Of a stretch of DNA of 64,000 nt, positions 1 through 11,781 are shown piece by piece; position 1 is the stretch's first letter, and each line of letters begins with the position of its first letter. The position numbers were made by a program, and so were the translations under genes. The notes under the pieces were generated by a model. The model was not told the DNA's origin. It searched no databases and saw only the letters and a list, made by a program, of their open reading frames with translations. This stretch comes from Triangularia verruculosa (Eukaryota; Ascomycota; Sordariomycetes; Sordariales; Podosporaceae), in assembly GCA_033296885.1 (NCBI GenBank), contig MU863900.1, forward strand, positions 124,001 through 188,000, in the 5' to 3' direction.

Positions 1-3000
1 GACGAGCAACCGAGCCAAATCGACAAGGTCGTTCCAGCCAACACCTTTTGAGGCCAGCCAAAGCTCGACATACCACTACACCAACCAAACCAGTTTTCCC
101 ACCCAGCCAACTGCCGTCAATGAAACCCAAGTTACCAAGACCAGCCAATATCAAAGTGCCAAAAAGGAGGACCTCGATGTTGCAGATGTGATCACGATGA
201 CAGTCCCATTCCGACCCTCGCAACAGAGTGCTCGGCCATCTCAAATTTCAAAGATCTCGGCCGGCAATGCTGCTACACAACAAACCCGTGTTCATGACCA
301 ATTCCCCAGACAACAGGACCACGCCACTTACCGCAACACAACTTCGCGACTCTTGTTCCCACCAAGCAACGCATCTCCAAAACCAGCTGCCCCCATAGCT
401 CCCCCATCAGAGCTCGTTGGTTTGACGGATGATTTCGATACAGATTATTCCGACGACGTTAGGGACGCCGTTGAAGCTGAGTACGAGATAGAGAGGCTTG
501 GGACGCGGCTACAGCCCACACCCACCCATACGCCTTTCAAGCCGAATGTTCGACCACCTCCTCCCCATCAGCAACAACAGCCTCAGCTGCAGCGACAGGC
601 TCCTCCATACCAGCAGATCATACAACCACCAAGGGCCCCCAAGGCAGCGCTTGCAATCTTGGCCACGATTCGGTCACGACTAGAAAACATTTGGCGTATG
701 TCATCCCTTTGATTTAGGCTAGGGCGTGAACTAATATCGTCACAGCAAAGTTTCCGACATGGTTGCAGCAAGCGCCTCTGGCGGTAGCATGGGAAGTTAC
801 GAGGATTCTCCATCACTGCAAGGTGGACCCAGAGGACGAATCGTTGGCGTACCACCCTGAGTGGGCAACATCTGACATTGCCGAGATCCGGAATAGCCTC
901 TACCGGCTCGATATCTTTCGCGGCAAGACCTTTCCAGAACGGCCGCCCTCGGACGTTTTCGCCGCAGCATTGAACAATTTCGAGCTCAACGGGAGTGTTG
1001 TACTCATGTCGATCAGTCTGGATTTTAATCCGGACAAGGATAAGCAGGCACCTCTGTTCTTGGTCGACATGAAGCCGTTACGACTGGACCAGGGGTGCAG
1101 GTTAACGCGGCGGTTCGGAGCCGACCGTTTCCTCGAGGTTCTCGTGTCTTCGCCCACCGCTAGCTCAGCCCCCGACCTGATCAAAAATGCCGAGCCTCAC
1201 GGTGCCGAAGAGGTCATCGAATGGATGACTGCTAGTGCCCATAATCTGGTTGGACGGCATTGGAGGGCTTTCTTTGCCAAGGACGCCGGATTCCGCAGGC
1301 CCATCAAGGAATACAGCCTTGCGCCCGAAGAAAAGACCAAGGTTGTCTCCAAGGAGCGCCTACACTTTTTCGCCGAGACCGGAACCCAGTTTCAACGCAT
1401 CAACGGAATCCCGCCTCTCAATGAGCCGATGGGTCGCCGCACTGAGTGTACAGTCAGCCAAATGCTGAACTGGCTGCTCGAGCTGGACAGGCCCAAAAAT
1501 CAGTCACAGCCGCATCTCAAGCTTTTCTCTCGCATCCAGCTGGGGTTGAGCAAGACCTTCCCGACCGTTGTTTTCGGTCCCGAACAAATTATTGTGCATG
1601 AAGAGGACATGGTATCACCGATCGGGAAGGTCATGAACGATGGCATCGGACGCATGTCACGAACCGTGGCCCGAAGGATCAGAGATATCATGGGCCTGAC
1701 AGAGATTCCATCAGCCGTTCAGGGCCGCATTGGTCCTGCCAAGGGAATGTGGTTGATGGATGTCTTCGATACGGGTGATGAGGAGTGGATTGCAACATAC
1801 CCGTCCCAACGCAAGTGGGAGGACGACCCCGCAACCGTCGATTCGCACCAGCGAACGCTTGAAATCAGGGCGTATGCAACCGAACTCAAGTCAGCCGGTT
1901 TGAATCTCCAGTTCCTTCCCGTCTTGGAGGACAGGGCCGAGGACAAAGCACTGATGAAGCGCGCCATCGGGGAACGTCTCACCAACGATCTCAAAAAGGA
2001 GTTTGACGAGCAGAAGGCTGCTTTCAAGCATCCTCTCCTTCTACGCCAGTGGTTACATGAGAACTGGAGTGGCCGGACAGACAGAGTCAAGAACGGTATG
2101 TCCAGGATACTGTTTCTCACAGTGCGTGTCGCTAACATGTACAACAGGGGAGGTGGCCTTTCTGGGAGGACTGCCCGAGAAGAAGGAAGAAATCTTGAAT
2201 CTACTGCTCAACAGCGGCTTCGACCCCAAGCAACAAAGGTATATTCAAGACATAGCATGGGAACTGCAAAAACAAAAGTGCGATATCCTGAGCACAAAGC
2301 TTAACATCAAAGTAGGCCGCTCCGCCTACATCTACATGGTGGTTGACTTCTGGGGGGTCCTGGAAGAGGGCGAGGTTCATGTGGGCTTCTCCTCTAAATT
2401 TAGGGACGATGCTGATGACACCTCCTACACCCTTCTCTCGGACTGTGATGTTCTTGTCGCTCGGTCCCCTGCTCACTTTGCCAGCGATGTGCAAAGGGTA
2501 CGAGCTGTTTTCAAGCCAGAACTGCACGCTTTGAAGGACGTCATCGTCTTCTCAACAAAAGGGAACATACCCCTCGCCGACAAACTTTCTGGTGGAGACT
2601 ACGACGGTGATATGGCGTGGGTTTGTTGGGACCCTCTGATCGTGGGAAGCTTTGTCAACGCCGAGGTGCCAGCAGACCCGGATCTGTCGCCGTACCTGGG
2701 CAAAGACAAGACCACCTTCTCCGATCTCATGTGTCAGACGGGCCAACAAAGTCCAGATGCCGCCGTCTATGACATGATTGAGAAGAGCTTTCAATTTTCC
2801 ATGCAGCCCAATTTCTTGGGAATGTGCACAAACTACAAGGAAAAGCTTTGCTATCACAACAACAGCGTTGGGGACTCGACGGCCATTTATCTCAGCGCCC
2901 TCGTGGGGAAGCTGGTCGACCAAAGCAAGCAGGGCATTCTTTTCGACAAGGCTAGTTGGGAGCGTCTGCGAAGGGAAGTGTTTGGGCCCCAGAACATGCA

Positions 3001-3739
3001 GCCTGCAGATCCGGCCTACAAAGGTGATCACTGGAGCGGGCAGGACGAACCGCGGCACATTATCGACTATCTCAAATTCTTCATTGCCAAGCCAGCCATC
3101 AGGCGCGAGATGGACGCTTTGGATAACTTGATCAATGCCCGTGGAAGAGGTCACAACGGGGACTCGGGAGCGCATTATTGGGACCCAGATCTTGTCAGTT
3201 ACTTCAAGCGCTTTGAGGAAATGGCCAGCGGGTCTAGGACATTCAGCGGTATTCTTCAGTGGTTGAAGAATGACATTTCACAGTCCGAGAAGGACTGGAA
3301 GACTTGCATGGCCAAAGGCAAATCTCATCACACCAAGTTTTCCTACCCAGATGCCGTCACTCAAGTGTTTGAAGGGTGGAATGATATTCAACCGCGGACA
3401 TCAGAGTCCACACTGCTCAGGCTAGACCCTAAGACGGCCTTGCTTCTTGGTGGTAATGGGCCCTATGACTTCTGGAGCCTACTGAAGGCCAGTACAACCT
3501 TCAAGCAGTGCTACAAAACTGGGCCAAAATTTGCGTGGGCAATGGCTGGCCGACAGCTTGCTTATATCAAAGCATTGAGTGTGGGATCATCACAGATTCC
3601 TCTCCTCACCACGCCGTTGATGTATGCAGGGCTGGTTGCTGATGGCAAATTTGTGAAGCAATTCGTGGCCCGACTTGAGCATGACGGGACCCAGTACGGG
3701 GAGATGGAGGACAGGAGTTCGGATTGGGATGAGGAGTAA
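1..3739 (+). CDS. RNA-dependent RNA polymerase, silencing type (5' partial)
   Basis: Cell-encoded RNA-dependent RNA polymerase of the eukaryotic silencing family (QDE-1/SAD-1/RRP relatives), which makes double-stranded RNA for Dicer. Exons: 2-695, 746-2095, 2148-3739. Both introns (50 and 52 nt) have GT..AG ends and keep the phase. The reading frame is open to the left edge, so the true start lies outside the window; at least 1211 residues are present. The catalytic core is the SGGDYDGD motif at about 2587-2611, which fits the family's DxDGD metal-binding loop with all three Asp present. The N-terminal part (1-700) is Pro/Gln-rich low complexity. The motif context (GGDYDGDMAWVCWD) looks closer to SAD-1/RRP-type enzymes than to QDE-1, but that assignment is my impression and needs a tree. 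No disabling change is seen. Confidence 0.93.
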
Positions 3740-4789
3740 GACTCCAGGATACCTTATTTATGTGGTTGATAATGGGTATTTTTCACTCCATACATCAGGG
3801 TATCTGTTACTGGCGATAAAACCGGAGTTTGGGGGCATAAGCGATATGGGTTCATGTTCTGCGTTCTGTTTTTTTCTCGCCTTTTTCTTGCGTTTGTCAT
3901 GCTTGGATGTTATATCTAGATACCCGGTGATTTTTGTTGGTTGACTGCAGTACTTAGGTTCCCCAGCCTGGCATTGTTTGTTTGGTATAAATGGATCGAG
4001 CCTGATTATCTCCTAGGCCACAGCGTGACTGCTTCCCCTGACTGGAGCTTGACTATGATATTTTCCGGCTATAGTGCCACAGGGTCGTCTATTGGTCGTT
4101 CTTTCATCCCGGCAGAAGACCCCAATGCGCCCTTCCCCACCATTGCGCCTCGACATTAGATTGATGTTAAAGGGGGCGAAAGACGGCAGATCGTGCTGCA
4201 GCAATGCTTCGGAAGGGACCCGAGCCGGGTGGACGAGCAGGCACATGGCGGGATTGTTACGTGGTGCTTGTTTGGCTTTGCACAGAAGACATGTACTCCT
4301 CACGACAATGGCACTATCTTCCCGCAACGCACAGCCGGAGCAAACTTGCCGGAAATTGATGAGGACTGGCTGGTAAGCTATTTTGAATCAGAGGTGGTTC
4401 TACACAAATCTGCCATCAAGGCGAATCCAGATACCTAGGTAGGTACGTAGGCATGCGAACCAAGTTGGAACTGTAGTTCCAGCCCATTTACCGGCACCCT
4501 TAGACCACAAATAGATTACATGCACTCCAACTCGGATGTCCAGCCGAGAGGTGGAGTTTCGTTTGCCCCTGGCCATTTGACCATCTGGAAAAAGTCACCG
4601 GTGAATGCCAAGATCCTGTTTGGTGGTCTTCAATATCGAGCACTGGATCATTGAGGTGGGTTCGGCTGCACCGTTCCGAGATGACCAAAGGCACTTGGTT
4701 CGAGGAGCAGAGTACAAAATCGGGATGTGGTCTCTGATGAAAGCGTAAACTTTGCTTGCCCATCCATCTTTGTTTCGCCACCAGCAACG
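3740..4789. other. Intergenic region, no convincing gene
   Basis: It holds the 3' flank of the RdRP gene and the promoter side of the GMC oxidoreductase. Short ORFs (for example 4193-4438) have no recognisable domain. An AGGT/ACCT-type repeat patch lies at about 4430-4452. Confidence 0.6.
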
Positions 4790-6783
4790 ATGAAGCTATC
4801 ATTGAGTTCTCCGAACACTGGAGGCAGGGGCATTTCCAGCCTCTTGTCGTTCTCCCTCTTGCTCACACTCAATCCGCTATCAGCGATTGCCCAAACAGCT
4901 CCCCAAGATGGCGCCATCTACGACTACATTGTCATTGGCAGCGGCCCAGGAGGTGGTGTGGTTGCGTCGAACCTCGCCAAGGCAGGCTACTCCGTCTTAA
5001 TCCTTGAAGCCGGTGACGATAATCCGGGACAAGGCTTTGGCCGATACACTCCCACGGTTACTTGGGACTTTTTCGTCAAGCATTACCCGGAGGGCGACCC
5101 GCGCGATAACAAGTACAGCCATCTCACGTGGAGGACGAGGGAGGGGCGGTACTGGGTTGGCCAGAGCGGCGCGCCAGCTGGGTCGACGCTTCTTGGTGTA
5201 TACTATCCTCGTGGTTCCACGCTCGGTGGCTCATCCATGATCAACGCCATGGTAACCTGGCTGCCGAGTGACAGTGACTGGAATTTCCACGCCAATGTGA
5301 CAGGCGACGACAGCTGGCGGTATGTTTGGCCCAGTCCAATACTCATGATGTCCCTCCTTGATGCTGACCACGGATGTGAAATAGTGCCGAGAACATGCAC
5401 GCAATTTTCAAGAAAATCGAAAAGAACAACTATGCCACCCGTGGGGCTGCCAACGCAGTGAACCATGGGTTCGATGGCTTCTTCCAAACCAACATGGGCA
5501 GTATGACCCAGCAGCGCCAGCTCGGCCAACTTTCAGGCAACCGCGTTATGCAGACATATGCCCAGGACTGGGGCCTGTCTGGACAATCCATGAACAATCT
5601 GTTGACTCGGGATCCGAACGAGATCAACCCCAATCGTGACCAGACTTCCTCGATCTATGGACTGGTGACCCATGCCTTTTCCAACGGCAATAGATACTCC
5701 TCCCGCAACTACATCCAGGACACTCAACGCACGGTGGGCTCCAACCTCACCGTCTCCCTGACATCCCTCGCCACCAAAATCCTCTTCGATACCGCCTCCA
5801 AATGCGATGGCACCGCTGCCAAGCCTCGTGCTACTGGAGTCGAGTACCTCTTCGGGCGCTCCCTCTACAAAGGTGACTCACGGCGCGCTGCCAACGCTCA
5901 AGGCACCAAGCGCACGGCTTATGCCCGCCGCGAGGTGATCCTCTCGGGAGGAGCCTTCAACTCCCCGCAACTCCTCCAGCTCTCGGGTATCGGCGATGCG
6001 GCTCTCTTGAAGCAGCACAACATCCCCCTGATCAAGGACCTGCCTGGCGTCGGTCAGCATCTGATGGACAACCAAGAGATGCCTATTGTTGGCACTGGCA
6101 CCGCCGGGTCTGGGCTGGCAGAGGTTTCCATGTTCAAGACCAAGCATCCGGCCCACGGGGAGAGAGACATGTTCCTCATGGGTGGTCAAGGGTTCCTGTT
6201 CAGAGGGTTCTGGCCCGACAACCCGGTCCGCACCCCTGCTGAGCCTCGCAGCCCCTACGGCGTCTCCATGGTCAAAGGATCTTCGTTGAACAACAAGGGG
6301 TGGGTCAAGATCAGAAGCTCGGATCCAACCGAGACGCCAGAGATCAACTTCAATCACTTTGCCCCTGGGTCCGAGTTGGATATGGAAGCTATGAAGGACA
6401 CGGTGGCTTGGATCAGGACGGTCTATTCTCGTGTTGGAATTACCACTGTCGAGCCGCCATGCAATGCGCGCCCGGATGCAAATGGCTACTGCGGAAAGGA
6501 GGATGAGGACTGGATCCATGAGCGGACGTTTGGGCATCACCCCACCTCCACCAACAAGATCGGGGCGGACAATGACCCGATGGCGGTGCTGGACAGCAAG
6601 TTCAGAGTTCGGGGCGTGAGCGGGTTGAGGGTGGTGGATGCGAGCGCCTTTGCGAGAATTCCGGGAGTGTTCCCTGCCGTCTCGACGTTCATGATTAGCC
6701 AGAAGGCGAGCGATGATATGCTGGCTGAGTTGAAGGATGGGCAGGCAGTCAAGGTTTGCGTCAACGGCGTGTTGATCTCCTGA
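4790..6783 (+). CDS. Secreted GMC oxidoreductase (choline/alcohol dehydrogenase-like)
   Basis: FAD-dependent glucose-methanol-choline oxidoreductase, 642 residues, exons 4790-5319 and 5385-6783; the 65-nt intron has a TGCTGAC branch site. The start at 4790 is chosen because it begins a typical signal peptide (hydrophobic stretch ending near AIAQ) directly before the FAD domain. The ADP-binding motif GSGPGGG follows at about residues 48-54 with the acidic LEAGD after it, then the GMC signature region with RGSTLGGSS. In the C-terminal part, HHPTST carries the catalytic His, and the final block VFPAVSTFMISQKASD matches the second GMC FAD-contact region. Family members oxidise alcohols, sugars or aryl alcohols outside the cell; the substrate cannot be read from sequence. 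No neighbour suggests a pathway. Confidence 0.92.
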
Positions 6784-6966
6784 GCATTGATTTTCGATTG
6801 GCAATTTAGGTTGGATTTAGGTAGTAGTGAGGTAGTAAAATGGAAGTTTATGGTTTGTTTACTTTGCGGTTGAATTGAAAAGGGGACAAGTTTGCAAGTC
6901 GACAACCTGAATAACTGATCAGTCAAGTAGCGTAGTTTTGACCACTGAAATCACCAAATAAAGTTT

Positions 6967-7057
6967 GGCCGTGTGGTGTAGTGGTAGCATACTTGCTTTG
7001 GGAAATGACTCTCACAGCTGTTGCAAGTGGTCCCAGGTTCGAGCCCTGGCTCGGCCC
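6967..7057 (+). tRNA. tRNA-Pro (anticodon TGG) with intron
   Basis: A cloverleaf folds by eye: D-arm, anticodon stem CTTGC/GCAAG, loop with TGG anticodon at 6999-7001, a 19-nt intron at 7003-7021 one base 3' of the anticodon, and T-arm CCAGG-TTCGAGC-CCTGG. The acceptor stem GGCCGTG/CTCGGCC has a T-T mismatch at pair 6-67. T-runs at 7062-7065 and 7069-7073 are plausible Pol III terminators. Confidence 0.88.
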
Positions 7058-7465
7058 CATCTTTTACATTTTTACAAACCATGTATCCCACTTGAGCTCA
7101 TAAAAGACTCCTCCACCCATGACGTTGGAATTTTACTGGAATGCAGAGGAGGCATGGCATAGCTTGAGACGTTTCGGGTTGGCTGGGAATTCCAGTGCGT
7201 GCTTCCCTTCATGTGGCCAGCCCCCTGTCTCATAGGTACCGTGGCATGGAACGAGAAAGCCAGCCTCCGAACTCGAGAAGATCTAAACCTATGATGCTAT
7301 CCTATCTGTCATGATGTTTTACTTCTCCAACCCGTTCCCCCTTATTAAAACTTGACTTCTTGGGGTTTAAAACCTTCTGCTTGTACCTCGAATCGCATTT
7401 TTGGAACGACTGCCCAAGCATTTGCCTCCACTCAACCCGACCTGGCAATAGTAGAAGCCTTCAAT
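7058..7465. other. Intergenic region after tRNA-Pro
   Basis: Besides the T-run terminators right after the tRNA I see no gene. It serves as upstream region of the small secreted-protein ORF. Confidence 0.5.
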
Positions 7466-7915
7466 ATGCACCAAAGCACACTGCTAGGCTATTTCAGCGC
7501 TCTACTCTTGATTTATTCTGGTCCTGCTCTTTGTCTCCCACGGCCCCTTTCCCACCACAAACACCAACTCCAACATCATGTAGGACGGAAACGAGCCGAA
7601 ACTCCTGCACAGACTCGCCAGCAGATACCACAAAGGATAGGATCTTCGAGGCCCGCTCAAACTGCATTCACAACGATGGTTTCAATCAGTCTCCGTGACA
7701 TTGAAGAGTTGCCAGAGCCAATCGCCACCACAACCATGACCATTATGACAACAAAAACCCGGACCCAAACAATTAATGCAAAGTCGACAACAACAAGAAC
7801 GGTATTCGACCGGTCCCCTCTCATTACAGGGCAAAGCTTGAGTGTGGTTGGAGTAAATGGCAACGGGCAAGTGGGGTATTTTGACGATGGTGAAGAGTTT
7901 AGTGGTACGGTTTGA
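7466..7915 (+). CDS. Small putative secreted protein, unknown
   Basis: Single-exon ORF of 149 codons. The start at 7466 is preferred over the longer frame because it begins a signal-peptide-like segment (hydrophobic LLGYFSALLLIYSGPA, then CLP). The rest is His/Gln/Arg-rich, then Thr-rich (repeated TTT/TMT), and ends in an acidic DDGEEF tail. No domain is recognised. It could be a lineage-specific secreted protein or a chance ORF. Confidence 0.4.
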   Translation: MHQSTLLGYFSALLLIYSGPALCLPRPLSHHKHQLQHHVGRKRAETPAQTRQQIPQRIGSSRPAQTAFTTMVSISLRDIEELPEPIATTTMTIMTTKTRTQTINAKSTTTRTVFDRSPLITGQSLSVVGVNGNGQVGYFDDGEEFSGTV

Positions 7916-8367
7916 GATGGATGAGAATGATACTACCGGATGGGTCGAATGACTTGCAAGCCGGCCAGATCTGGAGCGGTGATCATGAATAGGTAACCTA
8001 CCTGAGGTACCTAGATAGGTATGCAAGAGAGAAACATCTTTGTAGACGGGAATCACAATGAAACGCCATGTGGTATCTTTGAATAGGTACATGTAAAGGC
8101 AATGCATTAAAAGCATCCTCCTCACCAGCACAATACCTCACTGTGGTACAGCAATGAAGTTGTAATATATTCTGCGATTCTGGAGAACCGGCGAGCTCTA
8201 GTAGCAAGATATGCCACGAGCACACAGCCTGCTCAGACCATCACTCCCTGAGTTGTAGCCCCAAGTCCATTTTGTGAGGGCCAATCCGAGCGCAGCACGC
8301 AGCTGCATATTGTGGTCGAGATCCTACGGCAGACTGGGATCTCATAAGGCGGACCTGCTTCGAGCCG
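7916..8367. other. Intergenic region between converging ORFs
   Basis: It contains a dense AGGTA/TACCT repeat patch at about 7990-8024. No other signal is recognised. Confidence 0.5.
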
Positions 8368-9429
8368 TCATGGATTTGGGGATACAAATATCCAAGGACC
8401 GAGGCCGTCATCCTCTGTTACCTCCATGGTTTTCCCTCTGAAGAGCGATCCCTCTATCAGCTCCCACTCTTTCTCATACTGGTCGTGTGTTGACAATAAC
8501 AACACATCGCAGGTTGATCTCTCCTGTGCCCTAGCTCTTGAATGTCTGATATCGACCCGAAATCTGCTCCGGCATAGCTGAATCAGCTCCTGCTCATGCC
8601 GTAACCATGACTCCAAATTTACCCCCTCAAACCCAGTATTCTCAGTCGCCTGCTGTGAGGGAACTTCACCCCGTGCCGCTGCTTCGTACTGTTGCTTCTC
8701 ATACATCGCCTGCTCATACCCAACCAGCCTGATCTTATCGTCGACCTCGTATTTCTCTCTTATGTCTCTTGTGTCACAGACTGAAAATTCCAAATACAAC
8801 CCACCCCTTCTCATCGACTCCCGACGTCTCTTGGAAGTCTCGTCATCTCGAAAAGCGTCCTGTCTCTCCAGACTGGGGGGTCTCCTTCGCTGCTGCCTCC
8901 GTTCCGATCGATCCCTCTCTCTCTCGAAAGGGAGCTGCACCTCTTGGTTTTCATGGTCGTCCAACCCAGCGTCTGCGAGGTCTTTGCATGACCGCTGCTC
9001 GTGCTGTCTCCTTCTCTTGGCTAGGTCACGCTTCGCCCATGTCCGGACAAATGGTTCAACCCCCGCTCGTTTTGGCCCGATGGCCTTGCTGCCGACAATG
9101 GCTCGAATCTGGTGGGGCTGGATTCGTAACGGAGCTTGCTTGGAGGGGTCGCGATGGGCCCAATAGTAGTTACTGGACCAGAGCCAGTGCTCATAGGCCT
9201 TTTGGTGAGTGGTGTGGAGACGGCGGGTAGACCATTTGAAGGGGCGGCGAGGGTGTTTGGCTTTGGGATTGTGTTCGGTGTCGATATTATGTTTTCGAAA
9301 GTACCGGGTGCTACTTGAGCATGCTTTCGGGAGGGAGTCGAGGTCTGGTATTGAGTCTTCGATGCCACTCCCCCCAGCGGGGAAGGGGATGTGCAAGTGA
9401 TAGTCGGAAGAGTAGAAACGAAGGCCCAT
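8368..9429 (-). CDS. Hypothetical protein, Arg-rich, unknown
   Basis: Intronless 353-codon ORF starting with ATG at 9429. The middle section (about residues 130-215) is very rich in Arg, Glu and Gln (RRRQHEQR, RERDRSERRQQRRR), suggesting a charged helical or coiled-coil segment. It is followed by a more mixed, globular-looking C-terminus with several Trp. There is no signal peptide or membrane segment. The length, a clean start and the absence of competing frames support a real gene; function is unknown. Confidence 0.6.
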   Translation of the reverse strand: MGLRFYSSDYHLHIPFPAGGSGIEDSIPDLDSLPKACSSSTRYFRKHNIDTEHNPKAKHPRRPFKWSTRRLHTTHQKAYEHWLWSSNYYWAHRDPSKQAPLRIQPHQIRAIVGSKAIGPKRAGVEPFVRTWAKRDLAKRRRQHEQRSCKDLADAGLDDHENQEVQLPFERERDRSERRQQRRRPPSLERQDAFRDDETSKRRRESMRRGGLYLEFSVCDTRDIREKYEVDDKIRLVGYEQAMYEKQQYEAAARGEVPSQQATENTGFEGVNLESWLRHEQELIQLCRSRFRVDIRHSRARAQERSTCDVLLLSTHDQYEKEWELIEGSLFRGKTMEVTEDDGLGPWIFVSPNP

Positions 9430-11089
9430 GTTTGTGTGCAGCGACCTGATACTTATAGAGAAAACTAGACGTGATGTGGGATGGGACTTCGGACGCTGTC
9501 CTCAGACGTTGATCAATGATCAGAGGCAGAAGAGAAACTGGTGTGGAGGAGTGGAAGCTGTACGCAGCAGGGCGTGAAGCCAGGGAGTCTGGAAGAGACC
9601 AGAAGCTGCCGATCCACGTCTTCGAGATTTATTATACCTACCTAGGTAACCAATTCCATCTTGGAGGCACCGCAGTCATGGCCTCACAGGAGCTATTATT
9701 GGTTCGATGTTAAATCGGCCACAGTCACCGGGGTCTGCAAAAGATTAGTATCTTGGTACTTGATGCTATTGGTTGAGGGAGAAGCCAAGTGACTCACGAG
9801 GTTCATAGGGCTGTCATGAGGACACTGTTACCTGCTAGGCATTCATGCCATGGAGCACCATGCAGGCGGGCAGAGCACAGTGCCATGGAAGGACCCCTGT
9901 CACCTCACTCAAAGGAGCCTGGAAGCAAAACCGACATCAAACATCCAGTTTTGCAGATGATTTCTTCTGTTCCAAAGAATGCAAAAAGACCCCTCTGCTG
10001 GACTGGCTGTTCAAATACGCCGTTGTAGTCAGGAATCATGTGGACAAGTGAAAGCGGGCACCTACATGATTTGATGTCCCAAAATTCCAGCCGGGTTGTC
10101 AGAATAGAGCCTGTCAGCGGGCGCTAAAATGGGATCCTTGGCGGTCCTGCGCCTTGCTGGGTACCAACCAAGGTAGGTAAGGTACCCAGTACTTCCTACA
10201 TTATGGCTCAGAGGCCCTGGGGGAAGCTGCCCTGGCCTTGCTACGATACTGCAGTCACGGATGGCTACTGTGATCCCCATGACATTGAGGTGTTCGATGT
10301 TACATACGACGATGTATGAGTCTCGTTCTACCCCCATTGCCAATCTCAAGAAAAGGAAACTAAATTGGTTGGTAAAAAGTGCGAGGGCGCAAGAGCATTC
10401 TGCCTTGCAACTCCTCTCCGGTGCCAATTAATACGATAAGGTAGGTACCAACTAGGTAATTTCTTTCCACCATTACCCTTTTCACTTAGTGGCACATCCA
10501 TCTCACTCAATAGCAACTGGCTTATATTTGGTTGGGTCATCATGGCTTGATTCAATTCGACGAGATTTTGGCATTACTTCTGCATGGGCGTGCCTTGTAC
10601 CCCAAAAATTAACATTTTTGAAAGGCTCACTGCCGAGAGGAACGCTCTGACTGTGTCCATCGTCGGTCTGTTCCTGTCTGTACTATTTGGGCTGTTGAGC
10701 TTTGATGTGGGAAGGTTGACGTGGACTGCCATGACTGGGTCGGGCCCCGTGCTGTTGTCCTCCAAATAAAGTGGCGCGATACCATTCGTCCCCTATATTC
10801 TGCTGCTGTGGATAGAATGCCCAATCATTGACTGCTTTTATGCAGCGGGCCTCAATCTCACTTTGTGTCGATTCGAAACCTGCATTATGTCTTGGCGACG
10901 CTGTAGGCCTCATTTGAGAACCTAAGGTACAAGGTACATAGATGCAAACCATGGATGCTTTGCTAGTATCATCATATGGGCATAAAATGCTCAACGGTTT
11001 TCATCCATTGACCTTCTTTACCCCTAGCAAGACCACCCACACATCAACGAGCACCGAGCGTATTTGAACCGACAAGAAAGAGTCCTAGG
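9430..11089. other. Long intergenic region with AGGTA-type repeats
   Basis: I see no convincing gene in 1.66 kb. Repeat patches lie near 9637-9656, 10165-10190, 10438-10460 and 10919-10942. One ORF (10584-10769, 61 codons) has a hydrophobic stretch VSIVGLFLSVLFGLL and could be a remnant of a membrane-protein tail, but nothing else supports it. Confidence 0.5.
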
Positions 11090-11601
11090 ATGGCGCCTAA
11101 AAAGTGGTACGCAGTTGCCAACGGTCACCAACCTGGGATATACGAATCATGGGCGTATGCTTACTGCTACCGTCTCTACCAAAGTTGGGATACTAACATC
11201 AATACAGGGAAGCCAAAGTACACGCTCTAGGCTATTCCAACAGCTGTTATCAGTCCTTCAGAAAGAGAGAAGACGCCGAGGCCTTTATGGACACATATCG
11301 AAAAACAACTATTGCGTTGTCGGACACGTCTTCGGGCCACAGCCTGCTCGAGGAGCCAAAAGAGGCAGATGATCACGATGAAGCTCTGGCAGCTCCCGCT
11401 CTTTCGCCTCCTTCGTCGCTGCCCTCCCCCTCTTCTTTTGGCTCGTCAGCCAGACCTAACCCCACTGCCCATGAGCCGATGATCTCGAAAGTCGACGCTC
11501 CAGTCGTGCGAAATCAAGTGGATCGCGATTCTACGAAACCTGCAGGCAGTGGAAAGAAGGGACACTGGCGGAATAGAAACATGAATGTGTCTCGGGTGTG
11601 A
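11090..11601 (+). CDS. RNase H1 N-terminal (hybrid-binding) domain protein without a nuclease domain
   Basis: Two exons, 11090-11154 and 11208-11601; the 53-nt intron has a TACTAAC branch site. The product is 152 residues. Residues about 4-50 match the RNase H1 N-terminal / caulimovirus viroplasmin-like domain that binds RNA-DNA hybrids and double-stranded RNA: KKWYAVANGHQPGIY, then SWAEAKVHALGY, an S-x-Q-SF segment and DAEAFMD, in family order. The remaining 100 residues are Pro/Ser-rich and disordered with a basic end (GKKGHWRNRN). No DEDD catalytic RNase H domain follows before the stop or in the next 180 bases. The last codons contain GTGTGAGT, which could be a donor to a short extra exon, but I find no catalytic sequence downstream. 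Confidence 0.8.
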
Positions 11602-11781
11602 GTCCAATATTGTTGTGACGAGGACAAACCACATGGCTTTTGAAGTACCGAGCACCAGATGTGCAACAGGGCAGGGGTTGGAAAAGCGAATTCAGATTGA
11701 TTAAGGAATAGCTCCAGTTATGTACCTACATGGACCTTCTATTCAAATGAGTTGACACAAGAAAAATATCCAGCACCCTAC

